DNA of 64,000 bases from contig JAHJPX010000008.1 in the NCBI GenBank assembly GCA_018819515.1, positions 62,001 to 126,000 on the forward strand. Reading direction: 5' to 3'. This document shows, in pieces, positions 16,948-25,639 of this stretch. A model generated the notes under the pieces. That model was not told where the DNA came from. It made no database searches and saw nothing but the letters and a program-made list of their open reading frames with translations. How positions within the stretch are numbered: position 1 is the first letter of the stretch; every line of letters begins with the position of its first letter. The position numbers were made by a program, and so were the translations under genes. This DNA comes from Gammaproteobacteria bacterium. Its GTDB lineage: Bacteria > Pseudomonadota > Gammaproteobacteria > Burkholderiales > Rhodocyclaceae.

Positions 16948-17355
16948 ATGAGACAGCGGCGGCTGATGAACCAGATCAACGTCGTGCCCTATATCGACGT
17001 GATGCTGGTATTGCTGGTGATCTTCATGGTCACGGCGCCGATGATCCAGACCGGCAACATCGACCTGCCGAGCGTCGGCAAGAGCAGCGAACCGCCAGTC
17101 GCGCCGCTGGAGGTCATCGTCCGCGCCGACCGCAGCCTCGCTTTGCGCGACCGCAGCAAGGGCTCGGATGAAGAAAGCATCGACCGCTCGCAGCTCGCCG
17201 GCCTCATCAAGGCGGCTCAGGCGAAAAACCCCCAACAGGCGGTGCTGATTGCCGGCGACCGCAGCGTTCGCTATGAAGAAGTGCTGAACATCATGGACCT
17301 GTTGCAGCAGCAACACGTGACCCGCATCGGCCTGCTGGTGCAGCCCAAGCGATGA
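16948..17355 (+). CDS. tolR: Tol-Pal system protein TolR
   Basis: A 135-residue ExbD/TolR protein. It has a short cytoplasmic N-terminus, one membrane helix VVPYIDVMLVLLVIFMVTAP with the protonatable Asp that gates the motor, and a periplasmic domain with VLIAGDRSVRYEEVLNIMD. It overlaps tolA by four bases. Confidence 0.95.
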   Translation: MRQRRLMNQINVVPYIDVMLVLLVIFMVTAPMIQTGNIDLPSVGKSSEPPVAPLEVIVRADRSLALRDRSKGSDEESIDRSQLAGLIKAAQAKNPQQAVLIAGDRSVRYEEVLNIMDLLQQQHVTRIGLLVQPKR

Positions 17356-18140
17356 ACGACGAGCGGCACACCCGCGTCAAGCCGCCCGGCAAGCGTGCCG
17401 CGATCGTGCTCGCGGTGCTGGTACATCTGGTGCTGGCAGGCTTCCTGATCTACGGCATTCGCTGGCAGACCGATGTCGGCGATGTGGTCGAGGTGGAACT
17501 GGTTCGGCCGATGTCCTCGCCGCCTCCGGCACCCGCGGCCAAACCCGAGCCGAAACCGGAGCCGGAACCGAAACCCGAGCCCAAGCCCGAACCGAAGCCG
17601 GAGCCGAAGCCGAAGCCGGAACCGACGCCGCCGCCGAAACCGGTGCCGCCGCCGAAACCGGACATCGCCGTCAAGGAAAAACCGAAACCCAAGCCCAAGG
17701 AGGTGAAGCCAAAGGTCGACCCCTTCCAGCAGGCCATCGCCGAGGAGGAGAAGCGCCTGGAAACGCGAAGGCTGCAGGTCGAGAAGGAACAAAAACTCCG
17801 GGAACTGCTCGATTCCCAGGCTACCAGCCAGGCTGCCGCCGCCCGCAACAAGGCGCTGGCCAGCTATACGGACCGCATTCGCGCCAAGATTCGCGGCAAT
17901 ATCGTGTTGCCGCGCGACATCACAGGCAATCCATCAGCCGTTTTCGAGGTCGTGCAGTTGCCCTCGGGGGAAGTGATCTCGGCCCGACTGGTCAAACCGA
18001 GCGGCTATTCCTCCTACGACGCGGCGGTGGAACGCGCGATCCTGAAGTCCAGCCCCCTGCCGCGTCCCGACGATCCCGGGCTGTTCGAGCGCAGCCTGCG
18101 GCTGATCTTCTGTCCGATCGAGGATGGCCGGTGCAACTGA
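17352..18140 (+). CDS. tolA: Tol-Pal energy-transducing protein TolA
   Basis: A 262-residue TonB-like protein. One N-terminal helix (IVLAVLVHLVLAGFLIYGI) is followed by a periplasm-spanning Pro/Lys/Glu repeat region (KPEPKPEPEPKPEPK pattern, about residues 60-120), a charged helical stretch, and the C-terminal domain (about 170-262) that contacts TolB, Pal and the outer membrane. It is shorter than E. coli TolA because the long helical domain II is largely replaced by KP repeats, as in many betaproteobacteria. Confidence 0.92.
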   Translation: MNDERHTRVKPPGKRAAIVLAVLVHLVLAGFLIYGIRWQTDVGDVVEVELVRPMSSPPPAPAAKPEPKPEPEPKPEPKPEPKPEPKPKPEPTPPPKPVPPPKPDIAVKEKPKPKPKEVKPKVDPFQQAIAEEEKRLETRRLQVEKEQKLRELLDSQATSQAAAARNKALASYTDRIRAKIRGNIVLPRDITGNPSAVFEVVQLPSGEVISARLVKPSGYSSYDAAVERAILKSSPLPRPDDPGLFERSLRLIFCPIEDGRCN

Positions 18141-18201
18141 CGCCTGTCTCCCGCTGACGACGTTCTCGTACCCTTCATCTTGACCTGTTTATAATTTGCC
18201 G

Positions 18202-19470
18202 ATGAATTTTCGTTCCTTTCTGATTGCCGCCGCGTGGCTGGCGGCCGCATCCGCCGCCAATGCCCAGTTGTCCATCGAAATCACCGGGGCCGGCGCCAAC
18301 CGGATTCCCATCGCCATCCCCGATTTCGGCGGCGACCAGACCATCGGCCATTCCGTGGCATCGGTCGTCCGCGCCGACCTCGAGCGCAGCGGCCTTTTCC
18401 GTCTGGTCGATGCGGCCGGCCTGCCCTCGGGTGATGCCGGCCTGCCGCCTTACGCCGACTGGAAAGCCCGGGGCGCCGATGCCCTGGCGGGCGGCAGGGT
18501 AGCCGCGGCCGGTGCGCGCTACGATACCCGTTTCCGTGTCTACGACGTTCAGAAGCAGGCCGAACTCGGCGGCCAGGCCTACGGGCACCAGGCAAGCCAG
18601 ACTCGCCTGATCGGTCATCGCATTGCGGACTACATCTATGAGAAGCTGACCGGCGAACGCGGCGTTTTTTCTACCCGCATCGCTTACGTGGTCAAGACAG
18701 GCACCCGTTACGAGTTGCAAATCGCCGACGCGGACGGCGACAATGCCCAGACCGCGCTGGCTTCCCGTGAGCCGATCATTTCGCCGAGCTGGTCTCCCGA
18801 CGGCGACAAGCTGGCCTATGTATCCTTCGAAGCCAAGAAGCCTGTCATCTACGTCCACGACCTGACATCGGGCCGGCGCCATGTGGTCGCCAATTTCAAG
18901 GGTTCGAACTCGGCGCCCGCCTGGTCGCCCGACGGTCGCCGCCTGGCGGTCGTACTCACCAAGGACGGCCGCTCACAACTCTATTTGATCGGCGTTGACG
19001 GTCGTGGCGCCGCGCGGCTGGCCAGTTCGCCGGGCATCGACACCGAGCCGCGATTCTCGCCGGACGGCCGATGGATCTATTTCACCTCGGACCGCGGCGG
19101 CAGTCCGCAGATCTATCGCATCGCGTCGGACGGCGTCGGCGGCACCGAGCGCCTGACCTTCGAAGGGCAATACAATGTGACGCCACGGCCGTCGCCCGAC
19201 GGCAAGAGCCTCGCCTATATTTCCCGTCCGAACGGCAGTTTCCTGCTCACCGTCATGGATCTCGCCACCCGTCAAACCCAAATCTTGACAGATTCCGTCA
19301 AGGATGAATCCCCAAGCTACGCCCCCAACAGTCGTATGATCCTGTACGCTACCGAAATAGGTGGCCGCGGTGTGCTGGCGGCGGTATCCGCCGATGGCCG
19401 CGTAAAACAAAAACTTTCAGTCCAGGCCGCGGATGTACGCGAACCTGCCTGGGGTTCTTTCGCCAAGTAA
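18202..19470 (+). CDS. tolB: Tol-Pal periplasmic beta-propeller TolB
   Basis: A 422-residue periplasmic protein. A signal peptide ends around SAANA-Q, followed by an N-terminal alpha/beta domain and a six-bladed propeller with repeated SWSPDG, AWSPDGRRLA, RFSPDGRWI and RPSPDGKSL motifs. TolB shuttles between Pal and TolA. The ATG at 18202 starts the signal peptide; an in-frame TTG six bases earlier is less likely. Confidence 0.96.
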   Translation: MNFRSFLIAAAWLAAASAANAQLSIEITGAGANRIPIAIPDFGGDQTIGHSVASVVRADLERSGLFRLVDAAGLPSGDAGLPPYADWKARGADALAGGRVAAAGARYDTRFRVYDVQKQAELGGQAYGHQASQTRLIGHRIADYIYEKLTGERGVFSTRIAYVVKTGTRYELQIADADGDNAQTALASREPIISPSWSPDGDKLAYVSFEAKKPVIYVHDLTSGRRHVVANFKGSNSAPAWSPDGRRLAVVLTKDGRSQLYLIGVDGRGAARLASSPGIDTEPRFSPDGRWIYFTSDRGGSPQIYRIASDGVGGTERLTFEGQYNVTPRPSPDGKSLAYISRPNGSFLLTVMDLATRQTQILTDSVKDESPSYAPNSRMILYATEIGGRGVLAAVSADGRVKQKLSVQAADVREPAWGSFAK

Positions 19471-19498
19471 CCAACTTTTTTAATCGGAGATCGTCACC

Positions 19499-20035
19499 AT
19501 GCGTCGCACAGCCATAGCCCTAACTACCGCCGTTTCCGTCGTTCTGATGTTGTCCGCCTGCAGCAGCCAGCCGCCCGCTCAGGAGCAAAGCCCCGCCGCG
19601 GTTTCCGATGGCACGCCGGCGCCCACCCCCGCCCCCGTCACGGCCCAGGGAGTCGATCCCTACAGCCTCGCCGCGCTGAAGGATCCGAACAGCGCCGTCT
19701 ACAAGCGCAGCGTCTTCTTCGACTACGACCAATACGTGATCAAGGATGAGTTCCGCTCGCTGATCGAGGCCCACGGCATGTTCCTGGTCAAGAACCCGAA
19801 CATCAAGATGCGTATCCAGGGCAACGCCGACGAGCGCGGCAGCCGCGAGTACAACCTGGCGCTCGGCCAGAAGCGCGCCGAAGCGATGAAGAACGCCCTG
19901 ATGCTGCAAGGTGCCACCGAAGCCCAGGTCGAGGCCGTCAGCCTGGGTGAAGAGAAGCCCCGTTGCACCGAGTCGAACGAGTCCTGCTGGTCGCAGAACC
20001 GTCGCGGCGACATGCTCTATACGGGCGAGTTCTAA
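19499..20035 (+). CDS. pal: Peptidoglycan-associated lipoprotein Pal
   Basis: A 178-residue outer-membrane lipoprotein. The lipobox is LMLSAC (Cys21), followed by a Pro/Ala-rich tether and an OmpA-like domain with FDYDQYVIKDEF, IQGNADERGSREYNLALG and QKRAEAMKNALM, which binds meso-diaminopimelate in the peptidoglycan. GGAG lies shortly upstream of the ATG. Confidence 0.97.
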   Translation: MRRTAIALTTAVSVVLMLSACSSQPPAQEQSPAAVSDGTPAPTPAPVTAQGVDPYSLAALKDPNSAVYKRSVFFDYDQYVIKDEFRSLIEAHGMFLVKNPNIKMRIQGNADERGSREYNLALGQKRAEAMKNALMLQGATEAQVEAVSLGEEKPRCTESNESCWSQNRRGDMLYTGEF

Positions 20036-20041
20036 GCTGCG

Positions 20042-20782
20042 ATGAAGCGGGCAGTCGTCGTCCTGCTGGCGGCGCTGGCATTGCCGGCGTCGACCGTTCA
20101 GGCCGGCATCTTCGACGACAAGGAAGCGCGTCAGCGCATCGAGAAACTACGTGTGGATCTCGACGCGCTGACCGATCGGGTCGAGCGTACCGGCAGAAAT
20201 CAGATCGACTTCGTCAACCAGTCCGAGGCGATCAAGGCCGAACTTGCCCGCATTCGCGGCCAGTTGGAAGTATTGCTCAACGAGGTCGAGACGACGCAGA
20301 AGCGGCAACGCGATTTCTATGTCGATCTCGATACTCGCTTGCGCAAGCTGGAAACCTCACCGGCTGCGCCGCTAGCCGATGCCCGGCCCGACAACGCGAA
20401 GGTCGATCCGGCGCAGGAAGGCCGCGACTACGAAGCTGCGTTTGCCGCGTTCAAGTCGGGCAAATACAAGGATGCCTACGCGGCGTTCACGGCTTTCATC
20501 AAGTCCTATCCGAGCAGCGGTCTGCTGCCCAACGCCCACTATTGGGCAGCGTCCAGCCAATACCAGCTCGGCGAGTTCGACAAGGCGGCGGACACTTTCG
20601 GCAAAGTCGCGGCCACCTGGCCGAACGATGCGAAGGCGGCCGACGCGCTGCTCGCCCAGGGCAACGCCCTTTCCGAAGCCGGCGACAAGAAGGGTTCGCG
20701 GAAGGCGCTGGAATCGCTGATCGCGCAATACCCGGTCTCCTCGGCTGCGCAGACGGCCAAGCGGCGGCTGAAGAAGAAGTAG
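20042..20782 (+). CDS. cpoB: Cell-division coordinator CpoB (YbgF)
   Basis: A 246-residue periplasmic protein. It has a signal peptide (about residues 1-21), a coiled-coil trimerisation segment (about 25-105) and C-terminal TPR repeats with AYAAFTAFIKSYPSSGLLPNA and QYQLGEFDKAADTFGKV. CpoB links Tol-Pal with peptidoglycan synthesis during division. It lies six bases after pal. Confidence 0.94.
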   Translation: MKRAVVVLLAALALPASTVQAGIFDDKEARQRIEKLRVDLDALTDRVERTGRNQIDFVNQSEAIKAELARIRGQLEVLLNEVETTQKRQRDFYVDLDTRLRKLETSPAAPLADARPDNAKVDPAQEGRDYEAAFAAFKSGKYKDAYAAFTAFIKSYPSSGLLPNAHYWAASSQYQLGEFDKAADTFGKVAATWPNDAKAADALLAQGNALSEAGDKKGSRKALESLIAQYPVSSAAQTAKRRLKKK

Positions 20783-20784
20783 TC

Positions 20785-21438
20785 GTGTCCGCAGGCGACG
20801 CGCTCCTGCGCGTCAGCGAAATCTTCCATTCCATCCAGGGTGAGTCGACCCGCGTCGGCCTGCCCACCACTTTCATCCGCCTGACCGGCTGCCCGTTGCG
20901 CTGCGTCTGGTGCGATACGGAATATGCATTCGTCGGCGGCCAGGCCATGACGGTCGCCGAAATCATGGAGCGCGTCGAAGCGATCGGCTGTCGCACGATT
21001 TGCGTCACCGGCGGCGAACCGCTGGCACAACGGACCTGCTTGCCGCTGCTGACGGCGCTGTGCGACGCCGGCTATTCGGTATCGCTGGAAACCAGCGGCG
21101 CGTTCGACATCGCCGAGGTCGATCAGCGCGTCTCCTGCATCGTCGACCTCAAGGCCCCCGGCTCCGGCGAGACGGACCGCAATCTCTGGGCCAACATCGA
21201 CCACCTGACCCGAGACGACGAACTGAAGCTGGTGCTCGCGTCCGAAGAAGACTACGAATGGGCAAAGTCAGTCGTGGCGACACGCCACCTCGCGGAGCGC
21301 TGTCCCGTGCTGTTCTCGCCGGTGCCCGGTCGCCTCGACTCCGCCTCGCTCGCCGAATGGATCCTGCGCGACCAGTTACCGGTGCGCCTGCAACTGCAAA
21401 TACACAAGCTCATCTGGCCGGGCGAACGGGGCCGCTAG
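20785..21438 (+). CDS. queE: 7-carboxy-7-deazaguanine synthase QueE
   Basis: A 217-residue radical SAM enzyme that converts 6-carboxy-tetrahydropterin to 7-carboxy-7-deazaguanine in queuosine synthesis. The cluster motif is CPLRCVWCDTEY, preceded by FHSIQGESTRVGLPTTFIRL, and ICVTGGEPL binds SAM. The GTG start lies two bases after the cpoB stop. This tol-pal-cpoB-queE order is common in betaproteobacteria, but queC does not follow. The segment AKSVVATR (about residues 160-167) corresponds to an R1 match. Confidence 0.94.
   Translation: MSAGDALLRVSEIFHSIQGESTRVGLPTTFIRLTGCPLRCVWCDTEYAFVGGQAMTVAEIMERVEAIGCRTICVTGGEPLAQRTCLPLLTALCDAGYSVSLETSGAFDIAEVDQRVSCIVDLKAPGSGETDRNLWANIDHLTRDDELKLVLASEEDYEWAKSVVATRHLAERCPVLFSPVPGRLDSASLAEWILRDQLPVRLQLQIHKLIWPGERGR
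21263..21286 (+). repeat. R1 repeat within queE (few mismatches)
   Basis: It matches the consensus except near the first base and at one central base. It is read in the KSAVAxR frame as AKSVVATR, a different frame from ruvA. Homologous QueE proteins seem to have similar-length sequence here, so it may overlay rather than lengthen the protein. Confidence 0.7.
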
Positions 21439-21459
21439 GTCCTCCGTGCGCCCGCCGGA

Positions 21460-21693
21460 TCAACCCAGCCAACCCGCGATCTTCGCGCGGTCCGGAATGC
21501 CGCCCGCGTGGACGACCTTGCCGTCGACCACCACGCCCGGTGTGCTCATGACGCCGTATTTCATGATCTCCGGCAATTCCTCGACCTTTTCGAGCTGGAT
21601 GTCGACACCCTTTTCGCGGGCGACTTCCTCGACCAGCTTCAGCGTGGCGTTGCAATTGGCGCAACCGGTGCCGAGTACCTTGATGGACTTCAT
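21460..21693 (-). CDS. Mini-thioredoxin (MTH895/TM0996 family)
   Basis: A 77-residue thioredoxin-fold protein. GTGCANCNATLKL carries the CxxC redox pair near residues 11-14, and VMSTPGVVVDGKVVHAGG contains the cis-proline. Such small redox proteins often accompany arsenic permease genes; here it is the last gene of the minus-strand ars cluster and could support the arsenate reductases or the permease. It is convergent with queE. Confidence 0.88.
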   Translation of the reverse strand: MKSIKVLGTGCANCNATLKLVEEVAREKGVDIQLEKVEELPEIMKYGVMSTPGVVVDGKVVHAGGIPDRAKIAGWLG

Positions 21694-21705
21694 CGATGTT
21701 CTCCG

Positions 21706-22026
21706 TCAGCAGCAGGCGTTGCCCCGGGCCGTCGGAGTGCAGCAGACGGCCGGCTTCGCCTCGGGTTCAAAAGTCAGCGGTGGCGACACGCCGCGAGATT
21801 CCGCCGCCGGCCGCGCCGCCTCGTCGTAGGCGGCATCCAGCGCTTGCCCCGCCTCGTCGCGGATGTGGCGCGCGATGTCGACGACCAGATCGATCTGCTC
21901 CTCGGAGATGCCGTAGCCGCGCAGCCGTTCCAGTTGGCAGAGGCCCTTTTTCGGGTGGTTGGCGGCGATGTTCGCGGCAAGCGAGACCATCGCCACGATT
22001 GAAGGATGCAGGGGAGAATCGTCCAT
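21706..22026 (-). CDS. Small helical protein with Cys-Cys tail, ars-cluster associated
   Basis: A 106-residue protein I do not recognise. Residues 1-75 are predicted helical (MVSLAANIAANHPKKGLCQL, EEQIDLVVDIARHIRDEAG). Residues 79-86 (GVSPPLTF) come from an R1 repeat read antisense. The tail has two CC pairs (AVCCTPT and NACC), which suggests thiol binding of arsenite or another metalloid; that is inference. It lies between the mini-thioredoxin and permease genes with short spacing, so it is part of the operon. Confidence 0.65.
   Translation of the reverse strand: MDDSPLHPSIVAMVSLAANIAANHPKKGLCQLERLRGYGISEEQIDLVVDIARHIRDEAGQALDAAYDEAARPAAESRGVSPPLTFEPEAKPAVCCTPTARGNACC
21769..21792 (+). repeat. 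R1 repeat inside the Cys-tail gene (antisense to it)
   Basis: One mismatch to the consensus. It is read by the minus-strand gene as GVSPPLTF between the helical part and the Cys-rich tail. Confidence 0.85.
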
Positions 22027-22035
22027 GGGGATTCC

Positions 22036-23103
22036 TCAGAGGACAGTATTGAAAACGACGCCGACCAGCAGGATGCCGGCCGCGACGACGCCAACGAAGG
22101 TGGCGATCAACGCCGGCTTCAGCACCTTGCGCAGGATGATCATCTCCGGCGCCGAGAGCGCGATGACGCTCATCATGAACGCCAGCACGGTGCCCAGCGC
22201 AGCGCCCTTGCCGATCAGCGCCTCGACCACGGGAATGATGCCGGCGGCGTTGGTGTACATCGGCACGCCGAGCAGCACCGCGGCGGGCACCGACCACCAG
22301 GGCGCATCCTTGCCCATGATCGACGCCATGAAATCCTCCGGCACATAGCCGTGAATGGCGGCACCGAGCGCGATGCCGGCGATGACATAGGGCCAAACCT
22401 TGCCCACGATTTCCTTCACATGCCGCCAGCCGGCCTCGAATCGTTCGACCCAGCCGAAATCGGTGCCGTCGGGCGCCTGGGCCTCGCCGACCTGGATGGC
22501 GCGCACCCAGTCTTCGAGATGGTTTTCCATCCTCAGCGCGCCGATCGTGTAGCCCGCGACGATGGCGACGGCGAGTCCCAGCCCGAGATACAGGGCCGCC
22601 ACCTGCCAGCCGAACATGCCGAACAGCAGCGCCAGCGCGACTTCGTTGACCATCGGTGCGGAGATCAGGAACGAGAAGGTCACGCCCATCGGTACGCCAG
22701 CGGAGAGGAAGCCGATGAACAGCGGTACCGCCGAGCAGGAACAAAACGGCGTGACGATGCCCAGCGTCGCCGCCAGCGCGTTGCCAACGCCGAGGCGCTT
22801 GCCGGACAGCAGCGCGCGCGTCCGCTCGGGCGAGAAGAAGGTCTGGATGATGCCCATCGCGAAGACGATGCCGGCCAGCAGCAACAGCACCTTGGGCGTA
22901 TCGTAGAGGAAGAAGTGTACGGCTTCGGCGAAATGCGTGCCGCGTTCGAGGCCGATCGCGGCGACGACGACGTCGGCGAACTCGGTGAGATACGCGTAGG
23001 CCGCGACCCAGACGACGGCGGCGGCAACGATCAGCGCCAGCCAGCGCGGAAAAGTCAGCCGTGGCGGTACGCCAAGCTCAAGCGATTGCGGGTCGGCGCT
23101 CAT
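22036..23103 (-). CDS. Permease of the ArsP/YraQ (DUF318) family
   Basis: A 355-residue polytopic membrane protein. The diagnostic motif is TPFCSCSAVPLFIGFLSAG, whose Cys pair is implicated in organoarsenical binding by ArsP, and a second repeat holds VPMYTNAAGIIPVVEALIGKG. The short N-terminus before the first helix contains GVPPRLTF, encoded by an R1 repeat. Its start overlaps the 3' end of the ACR3 gene by 26 bases. It probably exports arsenic species; trivalent organoarsenicals are the known ArsP substrates. Confidence 0.85.
   Translation of the reverse strand: MSADPQSLELGVPPRLTFPRWLALIVAAAVVWVAAYAYLTEFADVVVAAIGLERGTHFAEAVHFFLYDTPKVLLLLAGIVFAMGIIQTFFSPERTRALLSGKRLGVGNALAATLGIVTPFCSCSAVPLFIGFLSAGVPMGVTFSFLISAPMVNEVALALLFGMFGWQVAALYLGLGLAVAIVAGYTIGALRMENHLEDWVRAIQVGEAQAPDGTDFGWVERFEAGWRHVKEIVGKVWPYVIAGIALGAAIHGYVPEDFMASIMGKDAPWWSVPAAVLLGVPMYTNAAGIIPVVEALIGKGAALGTVLAFMMSVIALSAPEMIILRKVLKPALIATFVGVVAAGILLVGVVFNTVL
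23050..23073 (+). repeat. R1 repeat at the N-terminus of the permease gene (antisense)
   Basis: Copy of the GGCGGTACGCC variant. It encodes GVPPRLTF at residues 11-18, before the first membrane helix. Confidence 0.88.
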
Positions 23104-24157
23104 ACCAGTCCTTCGTCGAGTTGACCACTTTCACCACCAGCAGCATCACCGGCACTTCGATCAGCACGCCGACCACGGTGGCCAGCGCCGCACCGGACTC
23201 GAAGCCGAACAGGCTGATGGCGGCGGCGACGGCCAGCTCGAAGAAGTTCGAGGCGCCGATCAGCGCCGACGGGCAGGCGACGTTGTGCTTCTCGCCGACC
23301 TGCCGGTTGAGCCAGTAGGCCAGGCTGGAATTGAAGAAAACCTGGATCAGGATGGGCACGGCCAGCAACGCGATGATCAGCGGCTGCTCGATGATGGCCT
23401 TGCCCTGGAAGGCGAACAGCAGCACCAGCGTGGCGAGCAGCGCGGCGATCGACCACGGGCCGATCTTCTCCATGGTGGCGTCGAAGTGCGCCTGTCCCTT
23501 GGCCAGCAGCGACTTGCGCCAGGCCTGCGCCAGCGCCAGCGGGATGACGATGTAGAGCACCACCGAGGTGGCCAGCGTGGCCCAGGGCACGGTAATCGCC
23601 GAGATGCCGAGCAGCAGGCCGACGAGGGGCGCAAAGGCGAAGATCATGATGGTGTCGTTGAGCGCCACCTGCGAGAGCGTGAACAGCGGGTCGCCGTTGG
23701 TCAGCCGGCTCCAGACGAAGACCATGGCCGTGCACGGCGCGGCGGCGAGCAGGATCAGGCCGGCGATGTAGCTGTCGAGCTGCTCGGCCGGCAGGTACGG
23801 CGCAAAGATATTGCGGATGAACAGCCAGCCGAGGAAGGCCATGGAAAACGGCTTGACCAGCCAGTTCACGAACAGCGTGACGCCGATGCCGCGCACATGC
23901 TGCCGGACTTCGTGCAGCGCGCCGAAGTCGACCTTGACCAGCATGGGGATGATCATCACCCAGATCAGCAGGCCGACCGGCAGGTTCACCTGCGCAACCT
24001 CCATGCGACCGAGGTACTGGAACGGCTCGGGCAGGAACTGGCCCAGCGCGATGCCGAACAGGATGCAGAGGAAGACCCAGAGCGTCAGCCAGCGCTCGAA
24101 CAAGGACATGGGTGCGCCGGCGGCGACCTTGGCGGTGACTTCGCACTGGGCGGACAT
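23078..24157 (-). CDS. acr3: Arsenite efflux transporter ACR3
   Basis: A 359-residue, ten-helix transporter that extrudes arsenite. FERWLTLWVFLCILFGIALG starts the first helix, and AAAPCTAMVFVWSRL contains the conserved Cys needed for arsenite transport. Length and motifs fit the bacterial ACR3 family. An in-frame second Met (MSLFERW, residue 17) could be the true start. It lies 12 bases after the first arsC. Confidence 0.94.
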   Translation of the reverse strand: MSAQCEVTAKVAAGAPMSLFERWLTLWVFLCILFGIALGQFLPEPFQYLGRMEVAQVNLPVGLLIWVMIIPMLVKVDFGALHEVRQHVRGIGVTLFVNWLVKPFSMAFLGWLFIRNIFAPYLPAEQLDSYIAGLILLAAAPCTAMVFVWSRLTNGDPLFTLSQVALNDTIMIFAFAPLVGLLLGISAITVPWATLATSVVLYIVIPLALAQAWRKSLLAKGQAHFDATMEKIGPWSIAALLATLVLLFAFQGKAIIEQPLIIALLAVPILIQVFFNSSLAYWLNRQVGEKHNVACPSALIGASNFFELAVAAAISLFGFESGAALATVVGVLIEVPVMLLVVKVVNSTKDWYERRPAIA

Positions 24158-24169
24158 GGCCGGCTCCTC

Positions 24170-24583
24170 TCAGAGTTCGAGCGCTGCGCGCACCGCCGGC
24201 ACCAGCCGGGCGCGGATGTCGTCGCGCACGGCGACGAAACTTTCCAGCGGCTCGCCGTGCGGATCGTGGAAGGGCAGGTGGATCTTCGGCGCCGGTCGCG
24301 GGAAGACCGGGCAGGTTTCCTTGGCGTTGTCGCAGACGGTGACGACGAGGTCGATCGCCTCATCGAGGAAAACGTCGGCGTCTTTCGGGTAGAGGCCCTC
24401 GGTCGGCAGACCGGCGAGCTTGAGCGCCTCGATGGCTCCCTCGGCCACCTTCGGCTGCGGCCGTGTGCCGGCCGACAGCGCGCGCACCTGCCCGGCGAGG
24501 TCGTGGTTGAGGATCACCTCCGCCATTTGCGAGCGGCAGGAGTTACCGGTGCAGAGCACCAGGACGGTTTTTGGTGTGGTCAT
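24170..24583 (-). CDS. arsC: Arsenate reductase ArsC, thioredoxin-coupled (LMW-PTP fold)
   Basis: A 137-residue enzyme reducing arsenate to arsenite. The P-loop is LCTGNSCRSQM with Cys11 and Cys16, and VTVCDNAKETCPVFP supplies the redox cysteine pair that is recycled by thioredoxin. All three catalytic cysteine positions of the S. aureus pI258 type are present. Confidence 0.92.
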   Translation of the reverse strand: MTTPKTVLVLCTGNSCRSQMAEVILNHDLAGQVRALSAGTRPQPKVAEGAIEALKLAGLPTEGLYPKDADVFLDEAIDLVVTVCDNAKETCPVFPRPAPKIHLPFHDPHGEPLESFVAVRDDIRARLVPAVRAALEL

Positions 24584-24613
24584 CTCGTGTTCCGTTGGAA
24601 TAGGTAGTAATGG

Positions 24614-25129
24614 CTATTGGCCTTGCTCGCGCAGCTTGCCGATATTGTTCAGTTCGTTCTGCAGTCCCAGCTTGTCGAGTCGTGAGAGCGGCAGGTTGGC
24701 GAACAGCGCGATGCGGCGCTGCAACTGACTGAAGGCGGTGAAGAAGGCGCGGGCAATGGTTTCCTCATCGCCCTCGACGGCGGCAGGATCTTCGACTCCC
24801 CAGTGCGCGGTCATCGGCTGTCCGGGCCAGACCGGGCAGACCTCGCCGGCCGCCTTGTCGCAGACGGTGAAGACGAAATCGAGGTCCGGCGCATCGGGGC
24901 GGGCGAACTCCTCCCAGCCCTTGCTGCGCAGCCCCTCGGTGGAATAGCGGTGCTTCTTCAGGAGCTCGATGGCATGCGGATTGACGCTGCCGGCCGGATG
25001 GCTGCCGGCGCTATAGGCGCGAAAGCGGCCCTGCGCCGTCGCCGGGCTGTTGAGGATGGCCTCGGCGAGAATGCTGCGCGCCGAGTTGCCGGTGCAGAGA
25101 AACAGGACGTTGTAGACGCGGTCCGTCAT
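24614..25129 (-). CDS. Second ArsC-type arsenate reductase (LMW-PTP fold)
   Basis: A 171-residue paralogue with the P-loop LCTGNSARSILAEA and a second Cys pair in FTVCDKAAGEVCPVWPG. It is longer than the neighbouring ArsC at its C-terminus (helical, about residues 135-171), a variant common in proteobacterial ars clusters. It probably also reduces arsenate; the P-loop has Ala where the first ArsC has its second Cys. It lies directly after arsR. Confidence 0.88.
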   Translation of the reverse strand: MTDRVYNVLFLCTGNSARSILAEAILNSPATAQGRFRAYSAGSHPAGSVNPHAIELLKKHRYSTEGLRSKGWEEFARPDAPDLDFVFTVCDKAAGEVCPVWPGQPMTAHWGVEDPAAVEGDEETIARAFFTAFSQLQRRIALFANLPLSRLDKLGLQNELNNIGKLREQGQ

Positions 25130-25141
25130 GGTGGACTCCGA

Positions 25142-25498
25142 TCAGGTTGATTTGGCGAGGGTGCGCCGCCGCTTGGCGACGGTATCGGCCTGCTGCGTCT
25201 TGGGCAGGCATTGCCCGCCCTGGCAGCAGTTATCGGTGAGATAGGCGATCAGGTCGTCCATCGCCGCGAAGTTGGTTGAGTAGTAGATGAAGCGGCTTTC
25301 CTGGCGCGAGGCCACCAGTCCGGCGCGGACAAGCTGGGCGACATGGAACGACAGCGTCGCCGCCGGAACGCCCACGGCATCGGCGATCGCGCCGGCATTC
25401 ATGCCTTCCGGACCCGCCTCGACGAGCAGGCGGAATATCGCCAGGCGGGTTTCCTGGGCCAGGGCGGCGAGCTTTTCGACGGCTTGCAATGTGTCCAT
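25142..25498 (-). CDS. arsR: ArsR-family transcriptional repressor
   Basis: A 118-residue winged-helix repressor, first gene of the arsenic operon. The helix-turn-helix region is IADAVGVPAATLSFHVAQLV, and the wing is SRQESRFIYYSTNF. The C-terminal NCCQGGQC supplies a Cys cluster that probably binds arsenite, as in ArsR subgroups with C-terminal sites. It should repress its own operon through the operator just upstream. Confidence 0.92.
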   Translation of the reverse strand: MDTLQAVEKLAALAQETRLAIFRLLVEAGPEGMNAGAIADAVGVPAATLSFHVAQLVRAGLVASRQESRFIYYSTNFAAMDDLIAYLTDNCCQGGQCLPKTQQADTVAKRRRTLAKST

Positions 25499-25503
25499 AC
25501 GAC

Positions 25504-25559
25504 ATTTCCAGAAATATCGAAATATGGCTTGATTGTAACCAGCAATCGCGGCCTGTCAA
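25504..25559 (-). promoter_or_regulatory. ars promoter with probable ArsR operator
   Basis: On the minus strand a sigma-70 promoter reads TTGACA (25559-25554), 16-bp spacer, TACAAT (25537-25532). Between it and the arsR start lie two AT-rich inverted repeats, ATATCGAAATAT (25514-25525) and ATTTCCAGAAAT (25504-25515), in the position expected for an ArsR operator. Confidence 0.75.
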
Positions 25560-25639
25560 GGGCATCGATTCGTCGTTACGTCCTGGTGAATTATTCCGCC
25601 ATGCCCCTCAAGGGCACGGGTGGTCGCTTCGGCTACCGA

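Noticed and set aside
17540..17710. Repetitive DNA in the middle of tolA
   Set aside because: It encodes the expected Pro/Lys/Glu repeat domain of TolA, not a mobile or CRISPR repeat.
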